Under the pieces are notes generated by a model. It saw only the letters and a list, made by a program, of their open reading frames with translations. It was not told the DNA's origin and did not search any database. 15,922 bases of DNA from Solirubrobacterales bacterium (lineage in GTDB: Bacteria > Actinomycetota > Thermoleophilia > Solirubrobacterales > Solirubrobacteraceae): positions 1-15,922 of the forward strand of contig JAATFK010000665.1 of assembly GCA_015655225.1 (NCBI GenBank), written 5' to 3'. Made by a program: the position numbers and the translations under genes. Of this stretch, positions 6,387-12,108 are shown one piece after another (within the stretch, counting starts at the first letter, position 1; every line of letters starts with the position of its first letter).

Positions 6387-6988
6387 TGCTCCGTCAGCGA
6401 ATCCGCACGCACACCTCGACCGTCGGCCTCGCCGGCCGGCTGGTGCTGGTCGTCGTCGCCCTCGCCTGCGTCTGGTACGGGCTGATGCTCGTGCTGCTGG
6501 CGCTCAAGGTCGCGCCCGCGAGCGTCAACGCGATCAGCGGCTACCGGACGATCTTCGACTGGCTCTCGGCGCTCGCGCCGCCGACCGGCTCGACGCCGCG
6601 GCTGCTCGTCGCCGCGGGCGGGCTGCTCGCGTTCGTCCTCTTCGGCTTCCTCGCCTGGACGCAGCTCCCGCGTCCCTACCTGGCGCGAGGGGATGTGCGG
6701 CTCGCGGGCGCGCCGAACGGATCGCTGACGATCGAGCCGCGCGCGATCGAGCGCGTCGCCGAGGCGGCCGCCGTCGGCAACCGCGACGTCGGCGCCGCCA
6801 GCGGCCGCTACGGCACCGACGACCTCGCCGTGCTGGTGCGCCTCACGCGGGCGCGCGACGTCCCCGCCGCGCTCGCCGACGTCCGCCGGCGCGTCCACGA
6901 CGCGCTCGCGACCCATGACCTGCCTGACCTGCCCGTGAACGTCACGCTCGGCGGCTTCGACCGCCGGCACCGAAGGGAGCTCGACTGA
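6386..6988 (+). CDS. amaP: Two-TM AmaP-like membrane protein (second copy)
   Basis: 200-residue membrane protein with helices at about 18-41 (RLVLVVVALACVWYGLMLVLLAL) and 72-93 (RLLVAAGGLLAFVLFGFLAW), the loop between them holding a Trp/Pro-rich segment. The tail 113-190 reads SLTIEPRAIERVAEAAA, then DDLAVLVRLTRARDVPAALADVRRRVHDAL and VNVTLGGF, which matches the AmaP C-terminal, Asp23-like region. Likely anchors the Asp23 proteins at the inner face of the membrane. The start is ATG 6386 in a TGATG overlap with the previous gene; an open frame continues far upstream but there it only shadows the preceding gene. The symbol is by similarity of plan and gene order. Confidence 0.72.
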   Translation: MLRQRIRTHTSTVGLAGRLVLVVVALACVWYGLMLVLLALKVAPASVNAISGYRTIFDWLSALAPPTGSTPRLLVAAGGLLAFVLFGFLAWTQLPRPYLARGDVRLAGAPNGSLTIEPRAIERVAEAAAVGNRDVGAASGRYGTDDLAVLVRLTRARDVPAALADVRRRVHDALATHDLPDLPVNVTLGGFDRRHRRELD

Positions 6989-7233
6989 TGATCAGAACCC
7001 AGCATCTCGCCGCCGCGCTCGGCTTCGCGTTCGTCGCGGCCTGGATCGCGTGGAGCTTCGGCTCGGCGATCCTGTGCCTCGTCGGCGCGGCCGTCTTCTA
7101 CCTGGCGATCGCCTTCCAGCGGGGCGAGCTCGACCTCGACGAGCTGCAGGCGCGCGTCGGCCAGCAGCGACCGTCCGCGGCCGCCGCTTCCCCGTCACCG
7201 CCGATGGCGCGTCCGCGCGCACGGGTGCGGTAG
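6988..7233 (+). CDS. DUF2273-like small membrane protein
   Basis: 81-residue protein with two close hydrophobic stretches at about 7-22 (LAAALGFAFVAAWIAW) and 25-43 (GSAILCLVGAAVFYLAIAF), then an acidic turn GELDLDEL and a Pro/Ala/Arg-rich tail. DUF2273 proteins are similarly short and sit beside amaP and asp23 genes, probably as parts of the same membrane scaffold. The ATG at 6988 overlaps the previous TGA by one base. Length and context support the call more than specific residues do. Confidence 0.7.
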   Translation: MIRTQHLAAALGFAFVAAWIAWSFGSAILCLVGAAVFYLAIAFQRGELDLDELQARVGQQRPSAAAASPSPPMARPRARVR

Positions 7234-7235
7234 CG

Positions 7236-7649
7236 ATGGGGCTCTCACCGACCGAGCTGCTGCGGGCGCCGTTCGCGCTGCCCGCGCGAGCGCTCGAGAA
7301 CCTGGAGGCGGTCGCGGACACCGCCCGCGAGCTGCCGGCGACGCTCGGGGCCGCGCTCGTCGAGCTGGCGACGCTCACCGCGCTCGTGCGCGAGCTGCAC
7401 GAGCGCGTCGCGGGGCTCGACGTCCGTGTCGCCGTCCTCGAACGCTCGACCGCCAGACTCCCGTCCTCGCTCACCGCACTCGACCGCAGACTGACGCTGC
7501 TCGACCCGCTGCGGTCCGACGTCGCGGCGGTGCGCGCCGACGTGCACGCGGCGCTGGAGCTGCTGCCCGATCCGAACGCGGAGGAGCCGGGCCCGCTGGA
7601 GCGGGTGCGCACCGCGCTCGTCGGCGGCGACGGAGGGGCGGCCTCATGA
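7236..7649 (+). CDS. Coiled-coil protein of unknown function
   Basis: Not a recognised family. 137 residues, no signal peptide or membrane helix. Residues about 38-108 are rich in Leu/Val/Ala with regular charges (LVELATLTALVRELHERVAGLDVRVAVLERS, LDRRLTLLDPLRSDVAAVRADVHAAL in order), a strong pattern for a coiled coil with a break at Pro76. The N-terminus FALPARALENLEAVADTARELP resembles amphipathic membrane-binding helices. It starts two bases after the DUF2273-like gene and overlaps the YihY gene by four bases, so it is probably made with them and might link the Asp23 scaffold to that membrane protein. The start is ATG 7236; the frame is open further upstream only as a shadow of the preceding gene. 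Confidence 0.75.
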   Translation: MGLSPTELLRAPFALPARALENLEAVADTARELPATLGAALVELATLTALVRELHERVAGLDVRVAVLERSTARLPSSLTALDRRLTLLDPLRSDVAAVRADVHAALELLPDPNAEEPGPLERVRTALVGGDGGAAS

Positions 7650-8626
7650 GCGAGCGCAGCGTTCCCACCCGTCGCGGACGCCGCGCCGACTACGCGCCCG
7701 TCGGCGCCGACACCGGCACCGGCCTGTTCGCGACGCTGAAGCGCACGGTCAGAGAGTTCAGCGAGGACAACGTCAGCGACTGGGCGGCGGCGCTCACGTA
7801 CTACGGGCTGCTGTCGCTCTTCCCGGCGTTGATCGCCCTCGTCGCGGTCGTCGGGCTGGTCGGCGACCCAGCGACGACCACGACGAAGATCACGAACATC
7901 GTCACGCAGATCGGGCCGAGATCGGCGGCCTCGACGTTCTCCGGTCCGATCAGATCGATCACGGCCCACAGAAGCGCTTCGGGCCTGCTCCTGATCGCGG
8001 GGCTCGCGACCGCGCTGTGGTCGGCCTCGGGCTACGTCGGCGGGTTCATGCGGGCGGCCAACGTCATCTTCGAGACGCCGGAGGGGCGGCCGATCTGGAA
8101 GCTGCGGCCGCTGCAGCTGCTCGTCACGCTCGTGATGGTGATCCTGCTCGCGCTCGTCGCGCTCTCGCTCGTGCTGACGGGGCCGATCGTGAACGCGGTG
8201 GCGGGTCCGCTCGGGATCGGCTCGGCCGCCGTCTCGGCCTGGAACATCGCCAAGTGGCCGGTGCTGCTGCTCGTGATGGTGCTGATGTTCAGCGTCCTCT
8301 ACTACGCGGCGCCGAACGTCAAGCAGCGGTCCTTCAGATCGGTGATGCCGGGCGTCGCGTTCTCGCTGGTGGTGTGGGGGATCGCCTCGGCGGCGTTCGC
8401 GTTCTACGTCGCCAACTTCGCCTCCTACGACAAGACCTACGGGACTCTCGGCGGCGTGATCTGCGTGCTCGTGTGGTTCTGGATCACCAACGTCGCGCTC
8501 CTGCTCGGGATGGAGCTGAACGCCGAGCGCGAGCGCAGCCACCAGCTCGACGAGGGCGTGCCGGGCGCGGAGAAGGAGCTCCAGCTGGAGCCGCGCTCGG
8601 AGCCGAAGGACCAGCAGACGACCTGA
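7646..8626 (+). CDS. YihY/virulence factor BrkB family membrane protein
   Basis: 326-residue integral membrane protein of the YihY/BrkB family (once misnamed RNase BN). Family landmarks are clear: DWAAALTYYGLLSLFPALI at 45-63, LWSASGYVGGFMRAAN at 124-139, LYYAAPNVKQRSFRSVMPG at 218-236, and the closing YDKTYGTLGGVICVLVWFWITNVALLLGMELNAE at 261-294 read in sections. About six membrane helices are expected. The polar tail after 295 is Glu/Lys-rich. BrkB was linked to serum resistance in Bordetella, but a general function, perhaps transport across the membrane, is not settled. ATGA overlap with the coiled-coil gene. At least five arginines use AGA. Confidence 0.94.
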   Translation: MSERSVPTRRGRRADYAPVGADTGTGLFATLKRTVREFSEDNVSDWAAALTYYGLLSLFPALIALVAVVGLVGDPATTTTKITNIVTQIGPRSAASTFSGPIRSITAHRSASGLLLIAGLATALWSASGYVGGFMRAANVIFETPEGRPIWKLRPLQLLVTLVMVILLALVALSLVLTGPIVNAVAGPLGIGSAAVSAWNIAKWPVLLLVMVLMFSVLYYAAPNVKQRSFRSVMPGVAFSLVVWGIASAAFAFYVANFASYDKTYGTLGGVICVLVWFWITNVALLLGMELNAERERSHQLDEGVPGAEKELQLEPRSEPKDQQTT

Positions 8627-8640
8627 TGTCCGATCCAACG

Positions 8641-8647
8641 AAAGGAG
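8641..8647 (+). promoter_or_regulatory. Shine-Dalgarno AAAGGAG for the DUF883-like gene
   Basis: AAAGGAG with eight bases to ATG 8656. It favours 8656 over the in-frame ATG at 8626, which overlaps the YihY stop codon in an ATGA-type (here TGATG) junction. Confidence 0.7.
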
Positions 8648-8655
8648 CGTCATTC

Positions 8656-9171
8656 ATGACCGACGACGACAGCATCAAGGAGAGAGCGCAGGACGCGCAG
8701 CAGCAGGTGGCGCAGTCCGCGCAGGCGAGAGTGCGCGAGCAGGTCGACGCCCGCTCGACGCAGGCCGCCGAGCAGGCGAACGCGACGGCGCACGCGCTGC
8801 GCGCGACGAGCGACAAGCTGCGCGACGAGGGCCAGGACGCGCCGGCGCGGGCGGCGGAGCAGCTGGCCGGGCATGCCGAGCGCCTCGGTGGCTACCTGAG
8901 CGAGTCCGACGGCGAGCGGATCCTGCACGACCTCGAGGATCTCGGCCGCCGTCAGCCGCTGGCCGCGATCGGCGTCGGCCTCGTCGCCGGGCTCGCCGCG
9001 TCGCGCTTGCTGAGAGCGTCGAGCCGCGGGCGCTACGAGCGGCGCCAGAGCACGACGCCGACGCCGCCCTCGACGCCGCATCCCGCGACGGCGCCGCAGG
9101 CGTGGGGCGCCGCGGACGACCGCGAGGTCCCCGTCGTCCTGCCCGTCGGCGCCTCGACCGCGGCGCCATGA
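8656..9171 (+). CDS. DUF883/YqjD-like amphipathic protein with C-terminal membrane segment
   Basis: 171 residues. Residues 1-98 are a highly polar, Ala/Gln/Glu/Arg-rich helix (QDAQQQVAQSAQARVREQV, AAEQANATAHALRATSDKLRD) like LEA and DUF883 proteins. A short hydrophobic, glycine-rich stretch follows: RRQPLAAIGVGLVAGLAASRLLR at about 98-120, close to the DUF883 ending found in YqjD and ElaB, which are membrane-anchored ribosome-binding proteins of E. coli. A Thr/Pro-rich tail ends it, unlike DUF883, which normally stops after the membrane segment. The neighbour at 9168 is a YqjE-type protein, repeating the E. coli yqjD-yqjE order. Start chosen by the AAAGGAG; ATG 8626 is the alternative. The match is by pattern, so moderate. 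Confidence 0.65.
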   Translation: MTDDDSIKERAQDAQQQVAQSAQARVREQVDARSTQAAEQANATAHALRATSDKLRDEGQDAPARAAEQLAGHAERLGGYLSESDGERILHDLEDLGRRQPLAAIGVGLVAGLAASRLLRASSRGRYERRQSTTPTPPSTPHPATAPQAWGAADDREVPVVLPVGASTAAP

Positions 9172-9590
9172 GCGACGGGGTCGGGCACGACGCGCGCGGC
9201 GAGTCGCTCGGCGAGCTGCTGAAGGAGCTGTCGAACGAGACGACGACGCTCGTGCGCCAGGAAGTCGAGCTGGCGAGAGCCGAGCTTACGCAGAAGGCGA
9301 GAGCGGCCGGCAGAGGCGCCGGGATGCTGGCGGGCGCCGCGGTCGTCGGGCTGTTGCTGCTGGGTGCGCTGACGGCGTGCTTCGTGGCGCTGCTCGCGAC
9401 CGCCGTGACGCACGTCTGGCTGGCCGCGCTGATCGTCGTCGTGATCTACGCCGTGATCGCGGCAGCGCTCGCGCTCGCCGGCAGAAGAGCGCTGCAGGAC
9501 GCGGTGCCGCCGGCACCGGAGGAGACCATCGAGAGCGTGAAGGAGGACGTCGCATGGGTCAAGACCCAGACGAGATCCGCGCGGGGATAA
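9168..9590 (+). CDS. DUF1469 / 'phage holin family' membrane protein (YqjE-like)
   Basis: 140-residue membrane protein of the family labelled Phage_holin_3_6 (DUF1469, E. coli YqjE). N-terminal amphipathic helix GESLGELLKELSNETTTLVRQEVELARAEL at 11-40, the family signature, then hydrophobic helices at about 52-77 and 84-105, and a charged tail EETIESVKEDVAWVKTQTR. Despite the name it is a chromosomal housekeeping or stress-type family in actinobacteria; no phage genes are near. ATG 9168 overlaps the previous stop by four bases. Its last 37 bases overlap the DUF3618 gene. Six of its nine arginines are AGA. Confidence 0.9.
   Translation: MSDGVGHDARGESLGELLKELSNETTTLVRQEVELARAELTQKARAAGRGAGMLAGAAVVGLLLLGALTACFVALLATAVTHVWLAALIVVVIYAVIAAALALAGRRALQDAVPPAPEETIESVKEDVAWVKTQTRSARG
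9540..9546 (+). promoter_or_regulatory. Shine-Dalgarno AAGGAGG for the DUF3618 gene, inside the holin-like gene
   Basis: AAGGAGG with seven bases to ATG 9554. It lies wholly within the coding sequence of the preceding gene, showing that the 37-base overlap is real. Confidence 0.8.
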
Positions 9591-10060
9591 CGGAGACGCG
9601 CGAGCGGATGGGCGAGACGATCGACGCGCTCGGCCACAAGGCCGACGTCAGATCGCGCGCCAAGGAGAACGTGAGCGGGAAGGTCGACAGCATGAGAGAG
9701 AAGCTCGGGATGCCGGTCCAGCGGGCGAGCGAGCTGACGCCGGACGGGGACCAGGTCAAGGCGCAGGCGCGCAGAGCGGTCGGCGTCGCGCAGGAGAACC
9801 CGCTCGGGCTCGTCGTCGGGGCGGCCGCGGTCGGCTTCCTCGCCGGCCTCCTGATCCCGACGTCACGAGTCGAGGACGAGAAGCTCGGGCCGCTCTCCGA
9901 CCAGCTCAAGGAGCAGGCGAGAGCGACCGGGCAGGAGGCGATCGAGCACGGCAGAGCGATCGCCCAGTCGGCCGCCGAGACGGCGAGAGACGAGGCGAGA
10001 GAGCACGGTCAGCAGCTCGCCGACAGCGCGAGAGAGCACGCCGGCTCGATCAACGGCTGA
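9554..10060 (+). CDS. DUF3618 domain protein
   Basis: 168 residues. Residues 5-45 are the DUF3618 motif (DPDEIRAGITETRERMGETIDAL, then ADVRSRAKE), an actinobacterial and proteobacterial domain that regularly follows a DUF1469 gene. A glycine-rich hydrophobic segment at about 83-102 (PLGLVVGAAAVGFLAGLLIP) would anchor it in the membrane. Residues 112-165 form a long amphipathic, Ala/Glu/Gln-rich helix reminiscent of LEA proteins. Function not known; together with the two preceding genes it forms a YqjD/YqjE-like membrane module. Eight of its 15 arginines are AGA, an extreme bias for this GC-rich DNA. Last gene of the operon, followed by a strong hairpin. Confidence 0.9.
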   Translation: MGQDPDEIRAGITETRERMGETIDALGHKADVRSRAKENVSGKVDSMREKLGMPVQRASELTPDGDQVKAQARRAVGVAQENPLGLVVGAAAVGFLAGLLIPTSRVEDEKLGPLSDQLKEQARATGQEAIEHGRAIAQSAAETARDEAREHGQQLADSAREHAGSING

Positions 10061-10068
10061 GCCGGCTC
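10059..10068. repeat. Palindrome GAGCCGGCTC at the DUF3618 stop codon
   Basis: Perfect ten-base palindrome overlapping the TGA at 10058-10060, followed by a second copy of CGGCTGAG. Possibly part of the termination region; may be chance in GC-rich DNA. Confidence 0.3.
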
Positions 10069-10074
10069 GGCTGA

Positions 10075-10116
10075 GGCTGGTCACTGGCGAAAGTTGTTAA
10101 CGCCATGTGACCAGCC
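10075..10116 (+). terminator. Long hairpin after the stress operon (terminator or leader element of pit)
   Basis: GGCTGGTCAC at 10075-10084 pairs perfectly with GTGACCAGCC at 10107-10116. The stem continues inward with TGGCG (10085-10089) and CGCCA (10101-10105), leaving one bulged T and an 11-base loop that includes GTTAAC. About 15 base pairs in all. There is no T-tract, which is common for GC-rich actinobacteria. Its place 15 bases after DUF3618 and 37 bases before pit suggests termination; an operator for a dimeric regulator is the alternative. Confidence 0.6.
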
Positions 10117-10141
10117 CTGGCTGGCGGCGCACGGGGTCGAA

Positions 10142-10147
10142 TACGGT
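10142..10147 (+). promoter_or_regulatory. Putative -10 element for a leaderless pit transcript
   Basis: TACGGT fits TANNNT and is followed by exactly six bases and ATG 10154, so transcription would begin at about the start codon. The gene has no Shine-Dalgarno. The same spacing is seen before 12109 and 15664. Confidence 0.5.
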
Positions 10148-10153
10148 CGCCGC

Positions 10154-11317
10154 ATGACCGGCGACATCATCGTCGTGCTCGTCGTGGTCACGGCGCTCGC
10201 GTTCGACTTCACGAACGGCTTCCACGACACCGCCAACGCGATGGCCACGACGATCGCCACCGGCGCGCTGAAGCCGAGACTCGCGGTCGGCATCGCCGCG
10301 ATCCTCAACTTCGTCGGCGCGTTCATCTCGCTGAAGGTCGCGGCGACCGTCGCGGGCGGGATCGTCGACTCCGGCGCGATCACCCCGTCGGTCGTCTTCG
10401 GAGGCCTCGTCGGCGCCGTCTGCTGGAACCTCGGCACCTGGTGGTTCGGCCTCCCGTCGTCCTCCTCCCACGCGCTGATCGGCGGCGTGATCGGCGCGAC
10501 CTTCGTCGACGCCGGCAGTCACGCGATCCAGTTCGACGGGATCGTCTCCAGAGTGATCGTCCCGGCCGTCATGTCGCCGATCGTCGCCGGCCTCGTCGCC
10601 GCGCTCGGCGTCTTCCTGATCTACAGACTGATCCGCCGCTACGTCGTGACCCGCGCCGAGCGCGAGTTCCGCTGGGCGCAGGTCGCCTCCTCCTCGATGG
10701 TCGCGCTCGCCCACGGCACGAACGACGCGCAGAAGACGATGGGCGTGATCTCGCTCGCCCTGATCGCGAACGGCTCGATCAAGGGCGGCGCCGACTTCTC
10801 CGTCCCGACCTGGGTCGTGATCTGCTGCGCGACCGCGATCGCCCTCGGCACCTACACCGGCGGCTGGCGCATCATCAGAACGCTCGGCACCGGCGTCGTC
10901 GAGGTGCGGCCGCCGCAGGGCTTCGGCTCCGAGGCCGTCGCCGCGACCGTGATCCTCGCCTCCTCCCACGTCGGCTACCCCCTCTCGACCACGCAGGTCG
11001 TCTCCGGCGCCGTCACCGGCTCCGGCGTCGGGCGGCCCGGTGCGAGAGTCAACTGGGCGACCGCCCGGCGGATCGTCGCCGGCTGGCTGCTGACGCTGCC
11101 CGCCGCGGCCGCCACCTCGGCCGTCGCCTTCCTCGTGATCGAGCTGTTCGGCAAGAACTCGGCGGTCGGCCCGATCGTCGTCAGCGTCGCGATGGTGATC
11201 GGCGCGTTCTTCCTCTGGCGCGCGAACAGAGCGAAGGCGATCGAGCCGGACGAGACGATCTCCAGCGATCCCGCCTTCGGTCCCGCCCCGGCGGTCCAGG
11301 AGCCGGTCGCGGCATGA
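10154..11317 (+). CDS. pit: PiT-family inorganic phosphate transporter
   Basis: 387-residue integral membrane protein that imports inorganic phosphate (as a metal-phosphate complex) driven by the proton gradient. Both halves of the PiT inverted repeat carry their signature: FDFTNGFHDTANAMAT at 17-32 with PSSSSHALIGG at 101-111, and ALAHGTNDAQKTMGVI at 184-199 with YPLSTTQVVSGAVTGSGVG at 275-293. About ten membrane helices. Start ATG 10154 begins at the first residue of the usual N-terminal helix; the frame is open back to a TTG at 10094, but a -10 box lies between. PiT genes often follow a PhoU-like (DUF47) regulator; here none is present, and a small two-TM protein follows with an ATGA overlap. 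At least six arginines are AGA. Confidence 0.95.
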   Translation: MTGDIIVVLVVVTALAFDFTNGFHDTANAMATTIATGALKPRLAVGIAAILNFVGAFISLKVAATVAGGIVDSGAITPSVVFGGLVGAVCWNLGTWWFGLPSSSSHALIGGVIGATFVDAGSHAIQFDGIVSRVIVPAVMSPIVAGLVAALGVFLIYRLIRRYVVTRAEREFRWAQVASSSMVALAHGTNDAQKTMGVISLALIANGSIKGGADFSVPTWVVICCATAIALGTYTGGWRIIRTLGTGVVEVRPPQGFGSEAVAATVILASSHVGYPLSTTQVVSGAVTGSGVGRPGARVNWATARRIVAGWLLTLPAAAATSAVAFLVIELFGKNSAVGPIVVSVAMVIGAFFLWRANRAKAIEPDETISSDPAFGPAPAVQEPVAA

Positions 11318-11559
11318 CCGTGATCGCCTCCAAGCTGGTCGACTGGAACCTCCTCGGCCAGGCGGTCGCGGCATCGGTCGTGGTCGGCCTCGCGGTGCTC
11401 GTGATCGCCGGCCTGACGGTGGTCAGCTCGCTCAGATCCCAGGACGAGCGAGCGGGAGGCAACGACAGCGCCGCGGTCGGCTTCAACGCCCTCGCGGTAG
11501 TCGGCGTGCTCGCGATCATCGGAGCGATCGCCGCCGGCATCTGGGCGATGACCCAGTGA
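11314..11559 (+). CDS. Small two-TM membrane protein behind pit
   Basis: Unrecognised 81-residue protein. Two hydrophobic helices, about 15-38 (GQAVAASVVVGLAVLVIAGLTVV) and 55-78 (VGFNALAVVGVLAIIGAIAAGIWA), are joined by a polar loop LRSQDERAGGNDSA. Its start overlaps the pit stop (ATGA) and its stop overlaps the start of the HAD-like gene (GTGA), so the three are almost certainly co-translated. The position suggests an accessory subunit or stabiliser of the phosphate transporter; this is inference from context only. Confidence 0.8.
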   Translation: MTVIASKLVDWNLLGQAVAASVVVGLAVLVIAGLTVVSSLRSQDERAGGNDSAAVGFNALAVVGVLAIIGAIAAGIWAMTQ

Positions 11560-12074
11560 CCGATCCCGACCCGTTCCTGACTGGTCGCCCGCGGCCGATC
11601 TCGACGGTCCTCGACACGCTTCGCGCGCGCATCGACGTGGCGAGCTTCGACGTGGTCGTCCTCACCCTGGAGTGCGTCGCCGCCGACCTCGGCTACGGCG
11701 ACATACGGCCGCTGCCCGGCAGCGTCGCCTGGATCGACCGGCTGCGCTCCCACGACAGACGGATGCTGCTGCTGTCGACCGGCGAGCGCGCGTTCGCGGC
11801 GCTCGAGCTGGCCGGCGTCGCCGACCGCTTCGACGGCGTCACGCTCGGCTCGCGCACGCCCGCCAGCTACCTGGAGGCGCTCGACGCCGCCGACGTCGAG
11901 CCCGAGCGCGGGATCGCCGTCGACGTCGTGCCGAGCGGCATCGCGGCCGCCAGAGACGCCGGCCTCCAGCTGGCGATCGCGGTCGCGCGCGGCGCCGCGG
12001 CGCCCGAGCAGCTGCGGCTCGCCGGCGCCGACGTGGTCGTCGCGGACCTCCAGGAGCTGCTCGGCCCCACCTGA
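11556..12074 (+). CDS. HAD-fold protein with degraded catalytic motifs (pseudo-phosphatase)
   Basis: 172-residue protein starting at GTG 11556. It aligns by eye with phosphoglucomutase-like HAD hydrolases along its length, but key residues differ. Motif I, normally FDxxxxDxDGV, reads FDVVVLTLECV at 31-41: the nucleophile Asp is Thr37, the acid/base Asp is Glu39, and Gly is Cys40. Motif II Ser74 (LLLSTGER) is kept. The motif III Lys, before PxPxxYLEAL, is Arg100. Motif IV, normally VEDxPxG, is VDVVPSG at 122-128, lacking the second acidic residue. The usual helical cap is very short. Such a protein is unlikely to catalyse phosphoryl transfer and may bind a ligand or protein instead. Coupled to the pit operon by a GTGA overlap. 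The fold call is firm, the loss of activity inferred. Confidence 0.8.
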   Translation: MTDPDPFLTGRPRPISTVLDTLRARIDVASFDVVVLTLECVAADLGYGDIRPLPGSVAWIDRLRSHDRRMLLLSTGERAFAALELAGVADRFDGVTLGSRTPASYLEALDAADVEPERGIAVDVVPSGIAAARDAGLQLAIAVARGAAAPEQLRLAGADVVVADLQELLGPT

Positions 12075-12096
12075 CGGGCCGGTCGGCCGGGCTCGG

Positions 12097-12102
12097 TACG
12101 CT
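12097..12102 (+). promoter_or_regulatory. Putative -10 element for a leaderless aldose epimerase transcript
   Basis: TACGCT, then six bases, then ATG 12109, the same arrangement as before pit. It lies in the 34-base gap after the HAD-like gene, which has no Shine-Dalgarno. Confidence 0.45.
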
Positions 12103-12108
12103 CCGCGC

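Noticed and set aside
5150..6970. Long minus-strand open frame of about 600 codons
   Set aside because: Antisense to four overlapping plus-strand genes with clear membrane helices; low-complexity Arg/Ser/Thr product.
6992..8653. Minus-strand open frame of about 550 codons
   Set aside because: Antisense to the YihY and coiled-coil genes; His/Arg/Asp-rich shadow of membrane codons.
9168..9590. Prophage remnant, suggested by the 'phage holin' family name
   Set aside because: No lysin, capsid, integrase or attachment site nearby; DUF1469 next to DUF3618 is a normal chromosomal arrangement.
10097..11374. Minus-strand open frame of 425 codons
   Set aside because: Exact antisense of pit; Asp/Arg/Gly-rich shadow.
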